Assembly: GCA_938003835.1 (NCBI GenBank)
Contig: CALKXJ010000013.1
Span: 203,850-267,849 of the forward strand
Source of the DNA: an uncultured Bryobacteraceae bacterium
GTDB lineage: Bacteria; Acidobacteriota; Terriglobia; Bryobacterales; Bryobacteraceae
Reading direction: 5' to 3'
DNA length: 64,000 nt
Numbering within the stretch: the first letter of the stretch is position 1; every line of letters begins with the position of its first letter. Below, one piece after another: positions 39,645-48,983 of this stretch. The notes beneath the pieces were generated by a model. It saw only the letters and a list, made by a program, of their open reading frames with translations, was not told where the DNA came from and did no database searches. A program made the position numbers and the translations under genes.

Positions 39645-40103
39645 GGCCAGGATCGAGCGCCGGGCGCGCGCCAGCAGCCGGGCGAGGGCGGCCGAAGGGC
39701 GTTGCTCGAAAAAGAAGAGGTGAGAACGGCAGCTACAGTCGGAGGCGCCGAAACCGGCCAGAGGGATTGCGGCGCCGGCGAGCGAACTCAAGGCAGCGGC
39801 CCAGCGGTGTTCCCGCCGGAGGCGCTCGATGGTCCAGAACTCCACCGGCACGGTGTGGGCTCTCAGATAGTCGATATGCCAGCGGAGCCGGCCGCTCGGC
39901 CGCAGATGCCGGCCGAGCCGGGCCGCCAGGCCGCCCGGTCCGAAGGCGCTGCCGACGTAGAGGTAGTAACCGGGCCGGAGCTCGAGCGCGCCCAGGTGCC
40001 CGATGCGGACGCTCCGCTCGCCGGTGGAGGCAAGCACCAGCAGATACGTGCCTTTGGCGGACGGCAGGTGGGGCGGAAGGATGGGATGGCCGGCGCCGCG
40101 CAA
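39639..40103 (-). CDS. GIY-YIG nuclease-like protein (DUF123 domain)
   Basis: Small protein (154 aa) of the DUF123/GIY-YIG-related family. GTYLLVLASTGERSVRIG and LELRPGYYLYVGSAFGPGGL match the family's central segment, where GYYLYVGSA is the GIY-YIG equivalent. RLGRHLRPSGRLRWHIDYLR continues with the conserved RWHIDYL. The later DCSCRSHLFFF carries a Cys-rich motif also seen in relatives. The family is often fused to endonuclease III or found alone; its DNA target is not established. It overlaps the upstream exported isomerase-like gene by six bases tail to tail and diverges from the hydrogenase operon across 66 bases. Confidence 0.85.
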   Translation of the reverse strand: MRGAGHPILPPHLPSAKGTYLLVLASTGERSVRIGHLGALELRPGYYLYVGSAFGPGGLAARLGRHLRPSGRLRWHIDYLRAHTVPVEFWTIERLRREHRWAAALSSLAGAAIPLAGFGASDCSCRSHLFFFEQRPSAALARLLARARRSILAL

Positions 40104-40169
40104 CGGCTACAGTATACGGGTTGTGGCGGAGACCGAAGAGAGAGGCTACACTGGAGTAAAAGGTCTGAA

Positions 40170-41339
40170 ATGAGGAAAAGGGCCCGAGAGACTGCGGATC
40201 AAGGCCAGGCCGGCGCAGCCCGCCGGTCCCTGCTGCTGAGTCCTGCCGCGCTCGGCGAGCTGCTGGCCGCTCTGCTCCGGCGCGGCTATACGGTGATCGC
40301 CCCGACCGTGCGCGACGGGGCGATCTGCTACGAACCGGTGAACGGCGTCGAGGAACTTCCCGCCGGCTACACCATGGAGCTCGAGGCGGGCTCCTGCCGG
40401 CTGAAGCGGCGCGGCGATGAGGCCCTGTTCGGCTATGTCGTTGGCGCGAAGAGCCTCAAGAACTACCTGCATCCGCCCGAGCGGCGCGTCTTCGCCGCCG
40501 AGCGCGACAACGGGCTCTTCCGCATTCTTCCGGAGCAAACCGAGCGGCCGCGCTTTGCCTTCCTCGGGGTCCGTCCCTGCGATCTGGCGGCCGCGGCGAT
40601 CCAGGACCGGGTTTTCCTCAAAGACCGGTATCAGGACGGCGAGTACCGGGCCCGGCGCGAGGCGGCCTTCGTCGTGGCGGTTCATTGCACCGAACCGGCG
40701 GCGACCTGCTTCTGCGCTTCGATGGGGACCGGGCCGCGCGCCAAGGACGGCTTCGACATCGCCCTCACCGAGATTGTCGAGCCCGGCCGGCATCTGTTCG
40801 TCGCCGAAGCCGGCACCGCCGCCGGCGCCGAGCTGCTTGCCGAACTGAACGCATCCGAGGCTCCCGAGGAGCTCTGCCGGGCCGCGGAGGAGGCGCTCGA
40901 GCGGGCGGCCTCGTCGATGAAGCGCCGCCTGGACGGCGATGGTCTCCGCGAGCTGCTCTACGAGCGCTTCGAGGATCCGCACTGGGACGATGTGGCGCGG
41001 CGCTGCCTTTGCTGCGCCAACTGCACGATGGTCTGTCCGACCTGCTTCTGCGTCACCGTCGAGGACACCAGCGACGTCACCGGGCGGCGGGCCGAGCGCT
41101 GGCAGCGGTGGGATTCCTGCTTCACGCAGAATTTCTCCTATATTCACGGCGGCAGTGTCCGGCTGTCGCCCAAGTCACGGTACCGGCAGTGGCTGACGCA
41201 CAAGCTGGCCGCGTGGGTCGACCAGTTTGGCACCCCCGGCTGCGTCGGCTGCGGCCGCTGCATCAGTTGGTGCCCGGTGGGCATTGACATCACGCAAGAG
41301 GTGGCCGCCCTTCGCGAGGCGGCGAGGACACGAGCATGA
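40170..41339 (+). CDS. hydB: NiFe hydrogenase (group 3b-like) beta subunit, 4Fe-4S protein
   Basis: Electron-transfer subunit of a cytoplasmic bidirectional NAD(P)-linked hydrogenase (389 aa). [20 protein letters not shown] and the preceding [14 protein letters not shown] match the sulfhydrogenase beta (HydB/HyhB) family. Iron-sulfur ligands form two clusters: [16 protein letters not shown] near residues 280-295 and [19 protein letters not shown] near 355-375. It would pass electrons between the small subunit and the FAD subunit. It is the first gene of a six-gene operon with four-base overlaps. TACACT lies near 40147 as a weak promoter. The ATG is preferred over the long upstream frame, which runs antisense to the GIY-YIG-like gene. 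Confidence 0.92.
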   Translation: MRKRARETADQGQAGAARRSLLLSPAALGELLAALLRRGYTVIAPTVRDGAICYEPVNGVEELPAGYTMELEAGSCRLKRRGDEALFGYVVGAKSLKNYLHPPERRVFAAERDNGLFRILPEQTERPRFAFLGVRPCDLAAAAIQDRVFLKDRYQDGEYRARREAAFVVAVHCTEPAATCFCASMGTGPRAKDGFDIALTEIVEPGRHLFVAEAGTAAGAELLAELNASEAPEELCRAAEEALERAASSMKRRLDGDGLRELLYERFEDPHWDDVARRCLCCANCTMVCPTCFCVTVEDTSDVTGRRAERWQRWDSCFTQNFSYIHGGSVRLSPKSRYRQWLTHKLAAWVDQFGTPGCVGCGRCISWCPVGIDITQEVAALREAARTRA

Positions 41340-41818
41340 TCAAAAGCAAGAATCTGGTGGAGACTCTTCGCGAACACGCCTTCGTGGCGGGCTTCCAGCC
41401 GGCGCAGATCGACCGGCTGGCGGCGATGGCCCATGAAGTCCATTTCGACCGCGATCAGATCATCTTCCGCGAAGGCGACGAATCGAGCTTCTTCTATTTG
41501 ATCCTGTCGGGCAAGGTCGCGCTCGAGGTGACCGCGCTCGGCAAGGTGCTGCGCGTGCAGACGTTGCGCGAGGGCGAGGAGCTCGGCTGGTCGAGCGTCC
41601 TCGGCGGAAGCGGCGGCAAGCACTTCCAGGCGCGGGCGCTGACGGCGGTGCGCGCGCTGGCTTTCGACGGAGCGCGCCTGCGGGAGGCCTGCGAGCAGGA
41701 CTACGCCTTCGGCTACACCCTGATGCGCCGGCTGTTGCAGGTGGTGGCGAGCCGTCTCCAGGCCTTCCGCCTGCAACTGCTCGACATGTACTCGCCGGAA
41801 GGACCCAAGTCGGTATGA
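41336..41818 (+). CDS. Stand-alone cyclic-nucleotide-binding domain protein within the hydrogenase operon
   Basis: A 160-residue CRP-type cyclic-nucleotide-binding (cNMP) domain without a DNA-binding domain. [23 protein letters not shown] is read as the core beta roll with the [13 protein letters not shown] block, [18 protein letters not shown] is the phosphate-binding cassette region, and the C-terminal helix [20 protein letters not shown] could mediate contacts. The cassette lacks the canonical RAAT motif ([10 protein letters not shown] instead), so ligand binding is uncertain. It overlaps both flanking hydrogenase genes by four bases, which argues for stoichiometric expression. It may be a regulatory or structural partner of the hydrogenase; this is inference. 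Confidence 0.9.
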   Translation: MIKSKNLVETLREHAFVAGFQPAQIDRLAAMAHEVHFDRDQIIFREGDESSFFYLILSGKVALEVTALGKVLRVQTLREGEELGWSSVLGGSGGKHFQARALTAVRALAFDGARLREACEQDYAFGYTLMRRLLQVVASRLQAFRLQLLDMYSPEGPKSV

Positions 41819-42663
41819 GCGCCGCGTCGGAAACCCTGCCCAGCGTGATGGTGCCTGTGGCGATGCGTCTGGCCCGTGTGGAGAAGGAGACCCACGACAC
41901 CTTCACCCTCACGCTCGAATCCGCTGACGGCGAGCGGCCGGCCCGCTTCGCGCCGGGGCAGTTCAGCATGCTGTATGTGTTCGGCGTCGGCGAGCTGCCG
42001 ATCTCCATCAGCGGCAATCCCGAGGAGCGCGATCGTCTGATCTACACGGTCCGCTCGGTGGGCAAGGCCACCCATGCGCTGGTGACGCGCGCGCCGGGCG
42101 AAGCGATCGGCGTGCGCGGGCCCTTCGGCACCTCCTGGCCGCTCGCCGACAGCCGCGGGCGTGACATCGTCATCGTGGCAGGCGGCATCGGGCTGGCGCC
42201 GCTGCGCCCGGCCATCTACCACGTGCTGCGCCACCGGGGCGACTACGGGCGGCTCCTTGTGCTGTACGGCGCGCGCAGCCCGCAGGACCTGCTCTTCCGA
42301 AAGCAGTTGACCGCCTGGAATTATGTCCCGGACACGCAGATCCTGATCACGGTGGACTACGGCGGCCTCAGCTGGCGGGGCAATGTGGGCGTGGTCACCA
42401 CCCTGTTCCGCCACATCCGCCTCGAGCCGGAGCGGACCACGGCGCTCGTGTGCGGTCCGGAGATCATGATGCGCTACGTGGTGCGCGAGCTGCTGGTGCG
42501 CGGCGTCTCGGCTGAGGACATCTACCTTTCCATGGAGCGGAACATGAAGTGTGCCGTCGGCTTCTGCGGCCACTGCCAGCTCGGCCCGTATTTTGTCTGC
42601 AAGGACGGACCGGTCTTCCCCTATAGCCGGCTGAAAGCCTGGATGGATCGTTATGAGCTCTGA
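41815..42663 (+). CDS. hydG: NiFe hydrogenase (group 3b-like) gamma subunit, FAD/NAD(P)-binding
   Basis: Flavin reductase-like subunit (282 aa) that exchanges electrons between FAD and NAD(P). [20 protein letters not shown] is the flavin-binding barrel, [20 protein letters not shown] is the nucleotide-binding loop, [15 protein letters not shown] follows. The C-terminal cysteine cluster [20 protein letters not shown] binds a [2Fe-2S] centre as in dihydroorotate dehydrogenase PyrK-type proteins. It overlaps the cNMP gene by four bases and the small-subunit gene by 11 bases. Length and domain order match HydG/HyhG of sulfhydrogenases. Confidence 0.93.
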   Translation: MSAASETLPSVMVPVAMRLARVEKETHDTFTLTLESADGERPARFAPGQFSMLYVFGVGELPISISGNPEERDRLIYTVRSVGKATHALVTRAPGEAIGVRGPFGTSWPLADSRGRDIVIVAGGIGLAPLRPAIYHVLRHRGDYGRLLVLYGARSPQDLLFRKQLTAWNYVPDTQILITVDYGGLSWRGNVGVVTTLFRHIRLEPERTTALVCGPEIMMRYVVRELLVRGVSAEDIYLSMERNMKCAVGFCGHCQLGPYFVCKDGPVFPYSRLKAWMDRYEL

Positions 42664-43438
42664 CAACGGGCGGAAACCAAGGATCGCCGTATTCAAGTTC
42701 GCCTCCTGCGACGGCTGCCAGTTGAGCCTGCTCGACGCCGAGGACGAGCTGCTCGCGGTGGCCGGCGCGGTCGAGATCGCCTATTTCCCGGAGGCCTCGC
42801 GCCGGATGCTGAAAGGGCCGTATGACATCGGGCTGGTGGAGGGCTCCATCACCACGCATCACGACGCCCAGCGGATTCAGCAGATCCGGCGGCAGTGCCG
42901 GACGCTGGTCACCATCGGGGCCTGCGCGACCGCCGGCGGCATCCAGGCGCTGCGCAACTGGCGCGACACCGGCGAGTTCGTCCGCTACGTCTACGCCCGC
43001 CCGGACTACATCCAGACGCTCAATCACTCGACTCCCATCGCCGAGCATGTCCCCGTGGACTTCGAGTTGCGCGGCTGCCCCATCAACAAGTACCAGCTCA
43101 TCGAACTGCTGAGCGCCACGCTGGCCGGCCGCAAGCCGAATATTCCCACCTACAGCGTCTGCATCGAGTGCAAGCGGCGCGGCACGGTCTGCGTGGCCGT
43201 CGCCCAGGGCGCGATGTGTCTCGGGCCGGTGACGCAGGCCGGCTGCGGCGCCATCTGCCCGGCTTACGGCCGCGGCTGCTACGGCTGCTATGGGCCCATG
43301 GAGAACCCGAACTCGAAGCGGCTGGCCGCTCATTTCCTGGAGACAGGCAAGGAGCGCGAGCAGGTGGTGCGGGCCTTCCGGACGTATAACGCCTGGGCCT
43401 GGCAGTTCCGCGAGGCGACCGAGGAGCGGGAGGGTTGA
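42653..43438 (+). CDS. hydD: NiFe hydrogenase (group 3b-like) small (delta) subunit
   Basis: Iron-sulfur small subunit (261 aa) that wires the NiFe site to the beta/gamma module. The proximal cluster motif is [15 protein letters not shown], followed by [15 protein letters not shown] and [12 protein letters not shown] Cys-rich C-terminal half ([45 protein letters not shown]) provides the medial and distal clusters. There is no Tat leader, so the complex stays in the cytoplasm, consistent with group 3. Its start lies within the end of the gamma gene. Confidence 0.93.
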   Translation: MSSDNGRKPRIAVFKFASCDGCQLSLLDAEDELLAVAGAVEIAYFPEASRRMLKGPYDIGLVEGSITTHHDAQRIQQIRRQCRTLVTIGACATAGGIQALRNWRDTGEFVRYVYARPDYIQTLNHSTPIAEHVPVDFELRGCPINKYQLIELLSATLAGRKPNIPTYSVCIECKRRGTVCVAVAQGAMCLGPVTQAGCGAICPAYGRGCYGCYGPMENPNSKRLAAHFLETGKEREQVVRAFRTYNAWAWQFREATEEREG

Positions 43439-43443
43439 AGCCG

Positions 43444-44754
43444 ATGAACGTAACGCCAACAGCCAAGGGAACCCGCACGGTGAAGGTGGACATGCTGGCG
43501 CGGGTGGAAGGCGAGGGGGGCCTGCTGATTCGGATGAAGGGCGACCGCGTGCAGGAGGTGAAGCTCAACATCTTTGAGCCGCCGCGGCTGTTCGAGGGCT
43601 TCCTGCGCGGGCGCCATTTCAGCGAAGTGCCCGACATCACCGCCCGCATCTGTGGCATCTGTCCGATCGCTTATCAGATGAGCTCCGTCCACGCACTCGA
43701 GCGCGCCCTCGGAGTGCAGATCGATCCGGCCGTGCGCCTGCTGCGGCGCCTGTTCTACTGCGGCGAGTGGATCGAAAGTCACGCCCTGCACGTCTACATG
43801 CTGCACGCGCCGGACTTCCTGGGCTACCAGGACGTCATCGAGATGGCCGCCGAGCATCGGGAGACGGTCGAGAAGGCGCTTCGGTTGAAGAAAATCGGCA
43901 ACGAGCTGGTGGCGCTGATGGGCGGCCGGGAAATCCATCCGGTCTCGGCCGCGGTCGGGGGCTTCTACAAGGCGCCGCGCAAGCGCGATCTCGAGGCGAT
44001 CCGCGAACCACTGCGGTGGGCGCTCGACGCCTCGCTCGAAACGGTGCGTTTCACGGCCGGCCTCGCGTTCCCGGACTTCGAGCAGGACTACGAGTTCGTC
44101 TCGGTCTCGCATCCGGACGAGTACCCGTTCAACGAAGGGCGCATCGTCTCCAATCGCGGTATCGACATCGACGCGGCGGAGTTCGAGGAGCACTTCATCG
44201 AGCAGCATGTGAAGCACTCCACCTCGCTCCATGCCGTGGTGCGCGAGCGCGGCTCCTATCTGGTGGGCCCGCTGGCGCGCTTCAACCTGAATTACGAAAA
44301 GCTCACGCCGCTGGCGCGGCAGGCCGCCGCCGACGCCGGCCTGGCGCCGCCTTGCCGGAACCCGTTCAAGAGCATTCTTGTCCGGGCCGTGGAGCTGGTC
44401 TTCGCCTGCGAGGAGGCACTGCGGATCATCGACGAGTACGAGCCGCCGGCCGCACCGCGCGCAACGATCGAGGTCCGGGCGGGCACCGGCGCGGCCGCCA
44501 CCGAAGCGCCGCGCGGGCTGCTCTACCATCGCTACAGCGTGGATTCCGACGGCCTCGTCACCGCCGCGCGAATCGTACCGCCGACCTCGCAGAACCTCAA
44601 GCGGATGGAGGACGACCTGTGGCGGTTCGTGCCGCAGTTGGCCTCGCAGCCGGTCGAGGAGATCACCTGGCGCGCCGAGCAGGCGATCCGCAACTACGAC
44701 CCCTGCATCTCTTGCTCCTGTCACTTCCTGAAGGTCAAGATCGAGCGCGAGTGA
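43444..44754 (+). CDS. hydA: NiFe hydrogenase (group 3b-like) large (alpha) subunit
   Basis: Catalytic subunit (436 aa) carrying the NiFe site. N-terminal ligands are in [20 protein letters not shown] (L1 motif, RxCGxC), and the C-terminal ones in [19 protein letters not shown] (L2 motif, DPCxxCxxH). The nine residues after the His are the peptide to be removed by the maturation protease encoded next. [17 protein letters not shown] is the typical N-terminus. ATG is chosen over a TTG nine bases earlier that overlaps the small-subunit stop. Group 3b enzymes oxidise or evolve H2 with NADP(H); under low oxygen they can act as fermentative or redox-balancing enzymes. Confidence 0.95.
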   Translation: MNVTPTAKGTRTVKVDMLARVEGEGGLLIRMKGDRVQEVKLNIFEPPRLFEGFLRGRHFSEVPDITARICGICPIAYQMSSVHALERALGVQIDPAVRLLRRLFYCGEWIESHALHVYMLHAPDFLGYQDVIEMAAEHRETVEKALRLKKIGNELVALMGGREIHPVSAAVGGFYKAPRKRDLEAIREPLRWALDASLETVRFTAGLAFPDFEQDYEFVSVSHPDEYPFNEGRIVSNRGIDIDAAEFEEHFIEQHVKHSTSLHAVVRERGSYLVGPLARFNLNYEKLTPLARQAAADAGLAPPCRNPFKSILVRAVELVFACEEALRIIDEYEPPAAPRATIEVRAGTGAAATEAPRGLLYHRYSVDSDGLVTAARIVPPTSQNLKRMEDDLWRFVPQLASQPVEEITWRAEQAIRNYDPCISCSCHFLKVKIERE

Positions 44755-45212
44755 AACGCCTCATTATCGGTTGCGGCAATCCCGACCGCGGCGATGATGC
44801 GGCCGGGCTGCTGGCGGCGCGCCGCCTGCGCGAGCTCGGCTGCCAGGCGGTCGAATACACGGGAGAAGGCACGGGGCTGCTCGATTTCTTCGAGGGGACT
44901 GCCGAGGTCGTTTTGGTGGATGCGGCGGTGACGGGCGCCGCGCCGGGAACGGTCCACGTCTGGGAGTCGCCCAGTGCCCTGCCGCAACGGGAGATGCTCG
45001 GCGGCTCCACGCACCACTTCGGCATCGCGGAAGGATTGCGCCTGGCGGCCGCGCTGGGCTGTCTTCCGCAGAAGCTCGTCATCTACGGTATCGAAGGACG
45101 CAGCTTCGGCATCGGGGAGGCGCCCTCGCCCGAGGTGATTCGGGCCGTGGAAGAGGTGGCACGGCGAATCGCCTCCGGGCACGCTCCAAGCGGCGGCCCC
45201 TGCGCGCGATGA
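44751..45212 (+). CDS. Hydrogenase maturation protease (HyaD/HycI family)
   Basis: Endopeptidase (153 aa) that cleaves the C-terminal extension of the large subunit after Ni insertion. [20 protein letters not shown] holds the conserved Asn and Asp, [19 protein letters not shown] the second Asp, and [15 protein letters not shown] the His. The GTG start overlaps the large-subunit stop by four bases. It is the last gene of the hydrogenase operon; the accessory hyp genes are not in the window. The convergent amidohydrolase gene ends at the very next base, leaving no room for a terminator. Confidence 0.93.
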   Translation: MKRLIIGCGNPDRGDDAAGLLAARRLRELGCQAVEYTGEGTGLLDFFEGTAEVVLVDAAVTGAAPGTVHVWESPSALPQREMLGGSTHHFGIAEGLRLAAALGCLPQKLVIYGIEGRSFGIGEAPSPEVIRAVEEVARRIASGHAPSGGPCAR

Positions 45213-46073
45213 TCAGATGCGGGGAAGCCAGCGCCGCGCGTCGGCGCGGAAGACGCCCTCCTGCTCCGCGCCGCTGAGCGCGGCCTCCTGCACCTTGAGC
45301 AGCGCCGACTCCAGGTAGAACATCGGCGAGTACGAACCGAAGACGACGCGGTCGAGGCCCGCCGCCCCAATCAGGTTCCGCAGCTCCATCATGCCGTCGA
45401 GCATGGCAAAATCGAACGCCACCCGGTCCGATCGCGCCAGCGGCACCAGGGCCGGCGCCCGCTGGACGCTGAGGAAGCCGTTGAGCACCATCACTCGCGC
45501 TCTGGGGAGCCGCTCGAGCAAGGCCGGCAGCGGCGCCAGATCCACCGCCGGCGCCCGCATCAGCGGGATCTGGCGTCGTTCGTCCTCCATCCAGGCGGCG
45601 ATTTGCACGATGAGGCCGCGCTCGGCGGCCGCCTCCAGGAGGCGCACGAAGTCGGGGTCGCGCAAGGTGTAGTGGTGATAGTTGGGGTGCAGGCGGATGC
45701 CGGGCATCCTGTAGCGCTCCTGGCAGCGGCGCAACTCCTCCTCCCAGGCGGGCAGCTTCGGATTGACGGCGCCGAAGGGGATCAGCCGGCCGCGCCCGTG
45801 ACGCTCGCACTCTTCGGCCAGCCGGGCGTTCACGGCGGCGATGTCTTTGAACATGAGCGCCTCAAAACTCCCGGCCCAGGCTTCCGAGACAGCGCCCTGG
45901 GCGAGGATCTCCACCAGCTCCGGAGTCTCGTCCCCGCGCATGCGCCGGGTGGGCCAGCGCGAGACGTACACGTGAACGTCGATGAGTTCGCGCCCGGCGG
46001 CCGCGTGCGTGCCGGGCCGGGAACCGGCCGCCAGCAAACCCTGCAATAGGCTGCGACGTTGGATTTCGACCAT
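45213..46073 (-). CDS. Amidohydrolase family protein (amidohydrolase 2-like), first of a tandem pair in position
   Basis: TIM-barrel metal-dependent hydrolase (286 aa). The N-terminus VEIQRRSLLQGLLAAGSRPG has a basic pair and a weak hydrophobic stretch, possibly a degenerate Tat leader. LIDVHVYVSRW replaces the usual DxHxH (here DVHVY), which may weaken the first metal site. PGIRLHPNYHHYTLRDPDFV, LIVQIAAWMEDERRQIPL and VFGSYSPMFYLESA follow the amidohydrolase 2 order. The missing His makes decarboxylase-like or non-metal activity possible. It sits five bases after a second amidohydrolase (46079), so both are probably one operon. Confidence 0.78.
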   Translation of the reverse strand: MVEIQRRSLLQGLLAAGSRPGTHAAAGRELIDVHVYVSRWPTRRMRGDETPELVEILAQGAVSEAWAGSFEALMFKDIAAVNARLAEECERHGRGRLIPFGAVNPKLPAWEEELRRCQERYRMPGIRLHPNYHHYTLRDPDFVRLLEAAAERGLIVQIAAWMEDERRQIPLMRAPAVDLAPLPALLERLPRARVMVLNGFLSVQRAPALVPLARSDRVAFDFAMLDGMMELRNLIGAAGLDRVVFGSYSPMFYLESALLKVQEAALSGAEQEGVFRADARRWLPRI

Positions 46074-46078
46074 GGCCG

Positions 46079-46876
46079 TCACGCTCCCAGGCTCAGTCCC
46101 TTGCGCCGGAAGATCGGCGCGGCCAGGCGCCTCAGGTTGTCCGCAAGAATCAGTTGCTTTTCGCGCTCCGAAATCGACGCGCCGAGCACCTTGGCCAGTT
46201 GCGAGCCGAAGCCGCGTCCGGGGATGTCGCTGCCGAAGATCACGCGTTCGGCGCCGAGTTCGCGTACCGCCATCTCCACCATCCCCCGCGTCGGCCAGCT
46301 CCCGCTGATCTCGACCGTGACGTGGGAATGCGCCCGCACGGCGGCAAAGCCCAGTTCCCAGTCGCCGCCGCTGTGCCCGCAAATGAGCTGCATCTCGGGG
46401 TGGCGGCTCGCCAGCAGCGCCACGTCCTGCGGGCGCGATTCATGGATTTCCAGAAGGCCGCCGGGCAAGGGCGGATCGCCTCCCACCTTGAGCCAGGCAT
46501 GGATGAAGATGAGCGACTCCAGGCGCGCCGCGTGCTCGAAGACCGGCTCGTAGATCGGCCAGCTACACACCCCGTCGTTGCCCGCTAGCTTCATCCCGAC
46601 CATCGGGCCGTCCCGGACCCAGCGATTCAGAGCGTCGATGTGCCGCTCGGGCCGGTCGTTCCAGAGGGTCATCCACAGCAGTCCGAACACCTTGTCGCGA
46701 TAGCGCACGAGCGCCTGCTCGATCTCGCGTGCGTCCTTGTCGGCGCGCACGAGCAGCCCGAGCCGTTCGATTCCCATGCGCCCGGCGACCTCGATGACGT
46801 GTTCGAGCTTCTCGGGAAACGTGCGGCCCCTGACGCGCGACTCCGCAGGATGGCAGTGGATGTCCCAAATTCGCAC
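46079..46876 (-). CDS. Amidohydrolase 2 family protein
   Basis: Cytoplasmic TIM-barrel hydrolase (265 aa, GTG start). The N-terminal metal motif is intact: IWDIHCHPAESR (DxHxH). MVGMKLAGNDG carries the bridging region, LIFIHAWLKVGG the next His, MQLICGHSGGDWELGF the fourth, and VIFGSDIPGRGF the metal-binding Asp. Amidohydrolase 2 members include carboxy-lyases and lactone or amide hydrolases. A GAAGGGAGG ribosome-binding site precedes the GTG. It overlaps the region between two divergent promoters with the nitrilase gene at 46944. Substrate unknown. Confidence 0.87.
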   Translation of the reverse strand: MRIWDIHCHPAESRVRGRTFPEKLEHVIEVAGRMGIERLGLLVRADKDAREIEQALVRYRDKVFGLLWMTLWNDRPERHIDALNRWVRDGPMVGMKLAGNDGVCSWPIYEPVFEHAARLESLIFIHAWLKVGGDPPLPGGLLEIHESRPQDVALLASRHPEMQLICGHSGGDWELGFAAVRAHSHVTVEISGSWPTRGMVEMAVRELGAERVIFGSDIPGRGFGSQLAKVLGASISEREKQLILADNLRRLAAPIFRRKGLSLGA

Positions 46877-46898
46877 GGCCCGGACCTCCCTTCGTGCG

Positions 46899-46904
46899 TA
46901 TTAT
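46899..46904 (+). promoter_or_regulatory. -10-like box (TATTAT) for the nitrilase gene
   Basis: TATTAT ends 39 bases before the ATG at 46944, and AAGGAAGGG lies just upstream of that start. The same A/T-rich patch could serve the divergent amidohydrolase gene. No -35 element was recognised. Confidence 0.35.
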
Positions 46905-46943
46905 CGTGAATGAAACGAGTCAAGCAAAGGAAGGGCGGCAACC

Positions 46944-48002
46944 ATGAGGCGGAGGTCATTCCTGAAGAGCGTACCCGCGGCGGCGGCCGCCGGCTTTGTT
47001 CCTCCGCCCGGAAGGGCGGCACCCCCCAACCGCAGCTCGGCGCTGCCGCCGCGGAAGGTGATCGTCGGAAGCGTGGTGCAGGGCTTCTGGGTCGAGCATC
47101 CCGGCGTCGAGGCGCGCCTCAAGGAGCTCGAGGCGATCCTCGACGAGATGCACGCCGCCTCGATGCGCCGCTACGGCCGGGGCCTCGATCTCGCGGTCCT
47201 GCCCGAGGCGGCCATCACGGGCGAGACGGGCGACGACACGCGGGCGCGCGCGGTCCTATGGGAGGGGCTCATCGGCGAGTGCTTCTCACGCAAGGCCCGG
47301 CAGTTGAAGGCGTACCTTGTCGTGCCGAGCTACCTGCGCGAGCCGGCGCGCGGCGATACGTGTTCGAACGCCGCGGTGCTCGTGGACCGCAAAGGCGCGC
47401 TAGCCGGCATCTATCGCAAGGTGCATCTGGTGGTCGCCTCCGACGGCAGGACGATGGAAGGCGGCGCGACGCCGGGCGATGAGCTGCCGGTCTTCGATTG
47501 CGATTTCGGGAAGCTCGCGATTCAGATCTGCTACGACATGGAGTTCGATCGCGGCTGGGAGGAGCTCAAGCGCAAGGGCGCGGAACTGATCGTCTGGCCC
47601 ACGCAATCGCCGCAGACGGCGCATCCGGCGGCGCGCGCCCTGCTCCAGCGCGCCTGGATCGTCTCGAGCACTTGGCGGCACAACGCCTCCGTGTTCGAAC
47701 CCACCGGCAAGATCGCCGCCCAAGTCCGGCCGCCGGAGCGGATCCTCGTCCACGAGCTCGACTTGAGCTACGCCATCCTGCCGTGGAGCTCGAAGCTACG
47801 AAGAGGCAAGGCGCTCGAGGAGCGCTTCGGCGCGCGGATCGGCTACCGCTACTACGAGGAAGAGGACTGCGGCATCTTCTGGTCCAACGACCCTGAGACG
47901 CCGGTGCGCCGCATGATCGAAGCGCTCGGGCTCCGCGAAGCCGAAGAGGAGCTCGAACGCGTGCGCGCGGCCTACCGCAGGGCGGGCGTGCTCGACTACT
48001 GA
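46944..48002 (+). CDS. Carbon-nitrogen hydrolase (nitrilase superfamily), Tat-exported
   Basis: Amidase or nitrilase-type hydrolase (352 aa). The leader RRRSFLKSVPAAAAAGFVPP is a strong twin-arginine signal with RRxFLK. The catalytic triad is present: Glu in LDLAVLPEAAITGE, Lys in AGIYRKVHLVV, and Cys in LAIQICYDMEFDRGWEEL. RAWIVSSTWRHNASVFEPTG is typical of the fourth region. It is therefore expected to hydrolyse an amide or nitrile in the periplasm. It diverges from the amidohydrolase pair and is convergent with the SMP-30 lipoprotein gene; the shared neighbourhood suggests breakdown of amide-containing compounds. Confidence 0.92.
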   Translation: MRRRSFLKSVPAAAAAGFVPPPGRAAPPNRSSALPPRKVIVGSVVQGFWVEHPGVEARLKELEAILDEMHAASMRRYGRGLDLAVLPEAAITGETGDDTRARAVLWEGLIGECFSRKARQLKAYLVVPSYLREPARGDTCSNAAVLVDRKGALAGIYRKVHLVVASDGRTMEGGATPGDELPVFDCDFGKLAIQICYDMEFDRGWEELKRKGAELIVWPTQSPQTAHPAARALLQRAWIVSSTWRHNASVFEPTGKIAAQVRPPERILVHELDLSYAILPWSSKLRRGKALEERFGARIGYRYYEEEDCGIFWSNDPETPVRRMIEALGLREAEEELERVRAAYRRAGVLDY

Positions 48003-48019
48003 GGCTGGCGCGCCGCTGC

Positions 48020-48937
48020 TCAGCGCCGCGTGCCGGGCACATCCGTCCGGATGGCGAACAGGGTCTTGCCCGCCGTCACGTAAAGCGTGCGCATGTCCGG
48101 CCCGCCGAAGGCGCAGTTGGTGACGGTGTCCTCCCAGATCGGGTAGTACCTGAGCAGGCGGCCCTGAGGCGAGATGACGTGGATGCCCGGTCTGGTGTCC
48201 AGCGTCTCCGAGGTGCCCCGCCGCCGGTTCAGGCCCGCCGCCGCATAGACGTTGCCTTCGACGTCGATCGCCAGCCCGTCGGCGCTGCGGCCCGGGTAGA
48301 AGTTGTAGAAGACCCGCATATTGCTCACCGAGCCGTCTTCAGCCAGATCCCAGGCGCGGATCATGCGCGCGCCGCCCTCCTGCGGGTTGCTTTCGACGTG
48401 ATACAGCGTCCTGTCATCGGGCGCGATGACGATGCCGTTCGGCACCTCGATCTCGGGCGCCGCGAGGATGCGGTGGAGCGTGCCGTCCGTGTCGATGCGG
48501 TAGATCGCCTTGCCGCGGTAGTCGGTGAAGTAGATCCGCCCTTTGGCATCGAGCGTGACGTCGTTGGGACTCTTGAGCGGCTCGCCTTGATAGCTTTCGG
48601 CGAGCACCTCGACTTGGCCCGTCTCGAGGTCCGTCCGCGTCACGCGCGGTTTCGCGCCGCCCTCGCAGGCGATCAGCCGCCACTCCGCATCGAAGACGAG
48701 GCCGTTGGCGCCGTTTGAATTCTCGCGGAACGTCGTCACGCCCTTGCCGGGCGTGAATTTGAGGATCCGCTCGGACCGGGTTTCGGTGAAATAGACGTTG
48801 CCTTCGGCATCCACCGTGGGCCCTTCGGTGAAGGCCACGATGGCGACGGCCTCGGGCTCGGGCCCGGTGGGAATCTCGCGCGCCGGGCGGCTGCACGCGG
48901 GAAGAAACAGGAGGATCGAAACAACAAGCTGCCGCAT
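48020..48937 (-). CDS. SMP-30/gluconolactonase/LRE family lipoprotein
   Basis: Six-bladed propeller lactonase-like protein (305 aa). RQLVVSILLFLPACSRPARE is a lipoprotein leader (lipobox LPAC), so it is membrane-anchored in the periplasm. Metal-site residues are in FTEGPTVDAEGNVYFTE (Glu), PNDVTLDAKGRIYFTDY (Asn) and SADGLAIDVEGNVYAA (Asp), the standard three of SMP-30. PNGIVIAPDDRTLYHVES also matches. Substrates are probably lactones of sugar acids. It is convergent with the nitrilase gene and diverges from the TolB-CehA gene across 46 bases. Confidence 0.92.
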   Translation of the reverse strand: MRQLVVSILLFLPACSRPAREIPTGPEPEAVAIVAFTEGPTVDAEGNVYFTETRSERILKFTPGKGVTTFRENSNGANGLVFDAEWRLIACEGGAKPRVTRTDLETGQVEVLAESYQGEPLKSPNDVTLDAKGRIYFTDYRGKAIYRIDTDGTLHRILAAPEIEVPNGIVIAPDDRTLYHVESNPQEGGARMIRAWDLAEDGSVSNMRVFYNFYPGRSADGLAIDVEGNVYAAAGLNRRRGTSETLDTRPGIHVISPQGRLLRYYPIWEDTVTNCAFGGPDMRTLYVTAGKTLFAIRTDVPGTRR

Positions 48938-48983
48938 GGTTCCTCCGCAGTATAAGATGATCGGTTCAAACCGGAGGCGGGGA

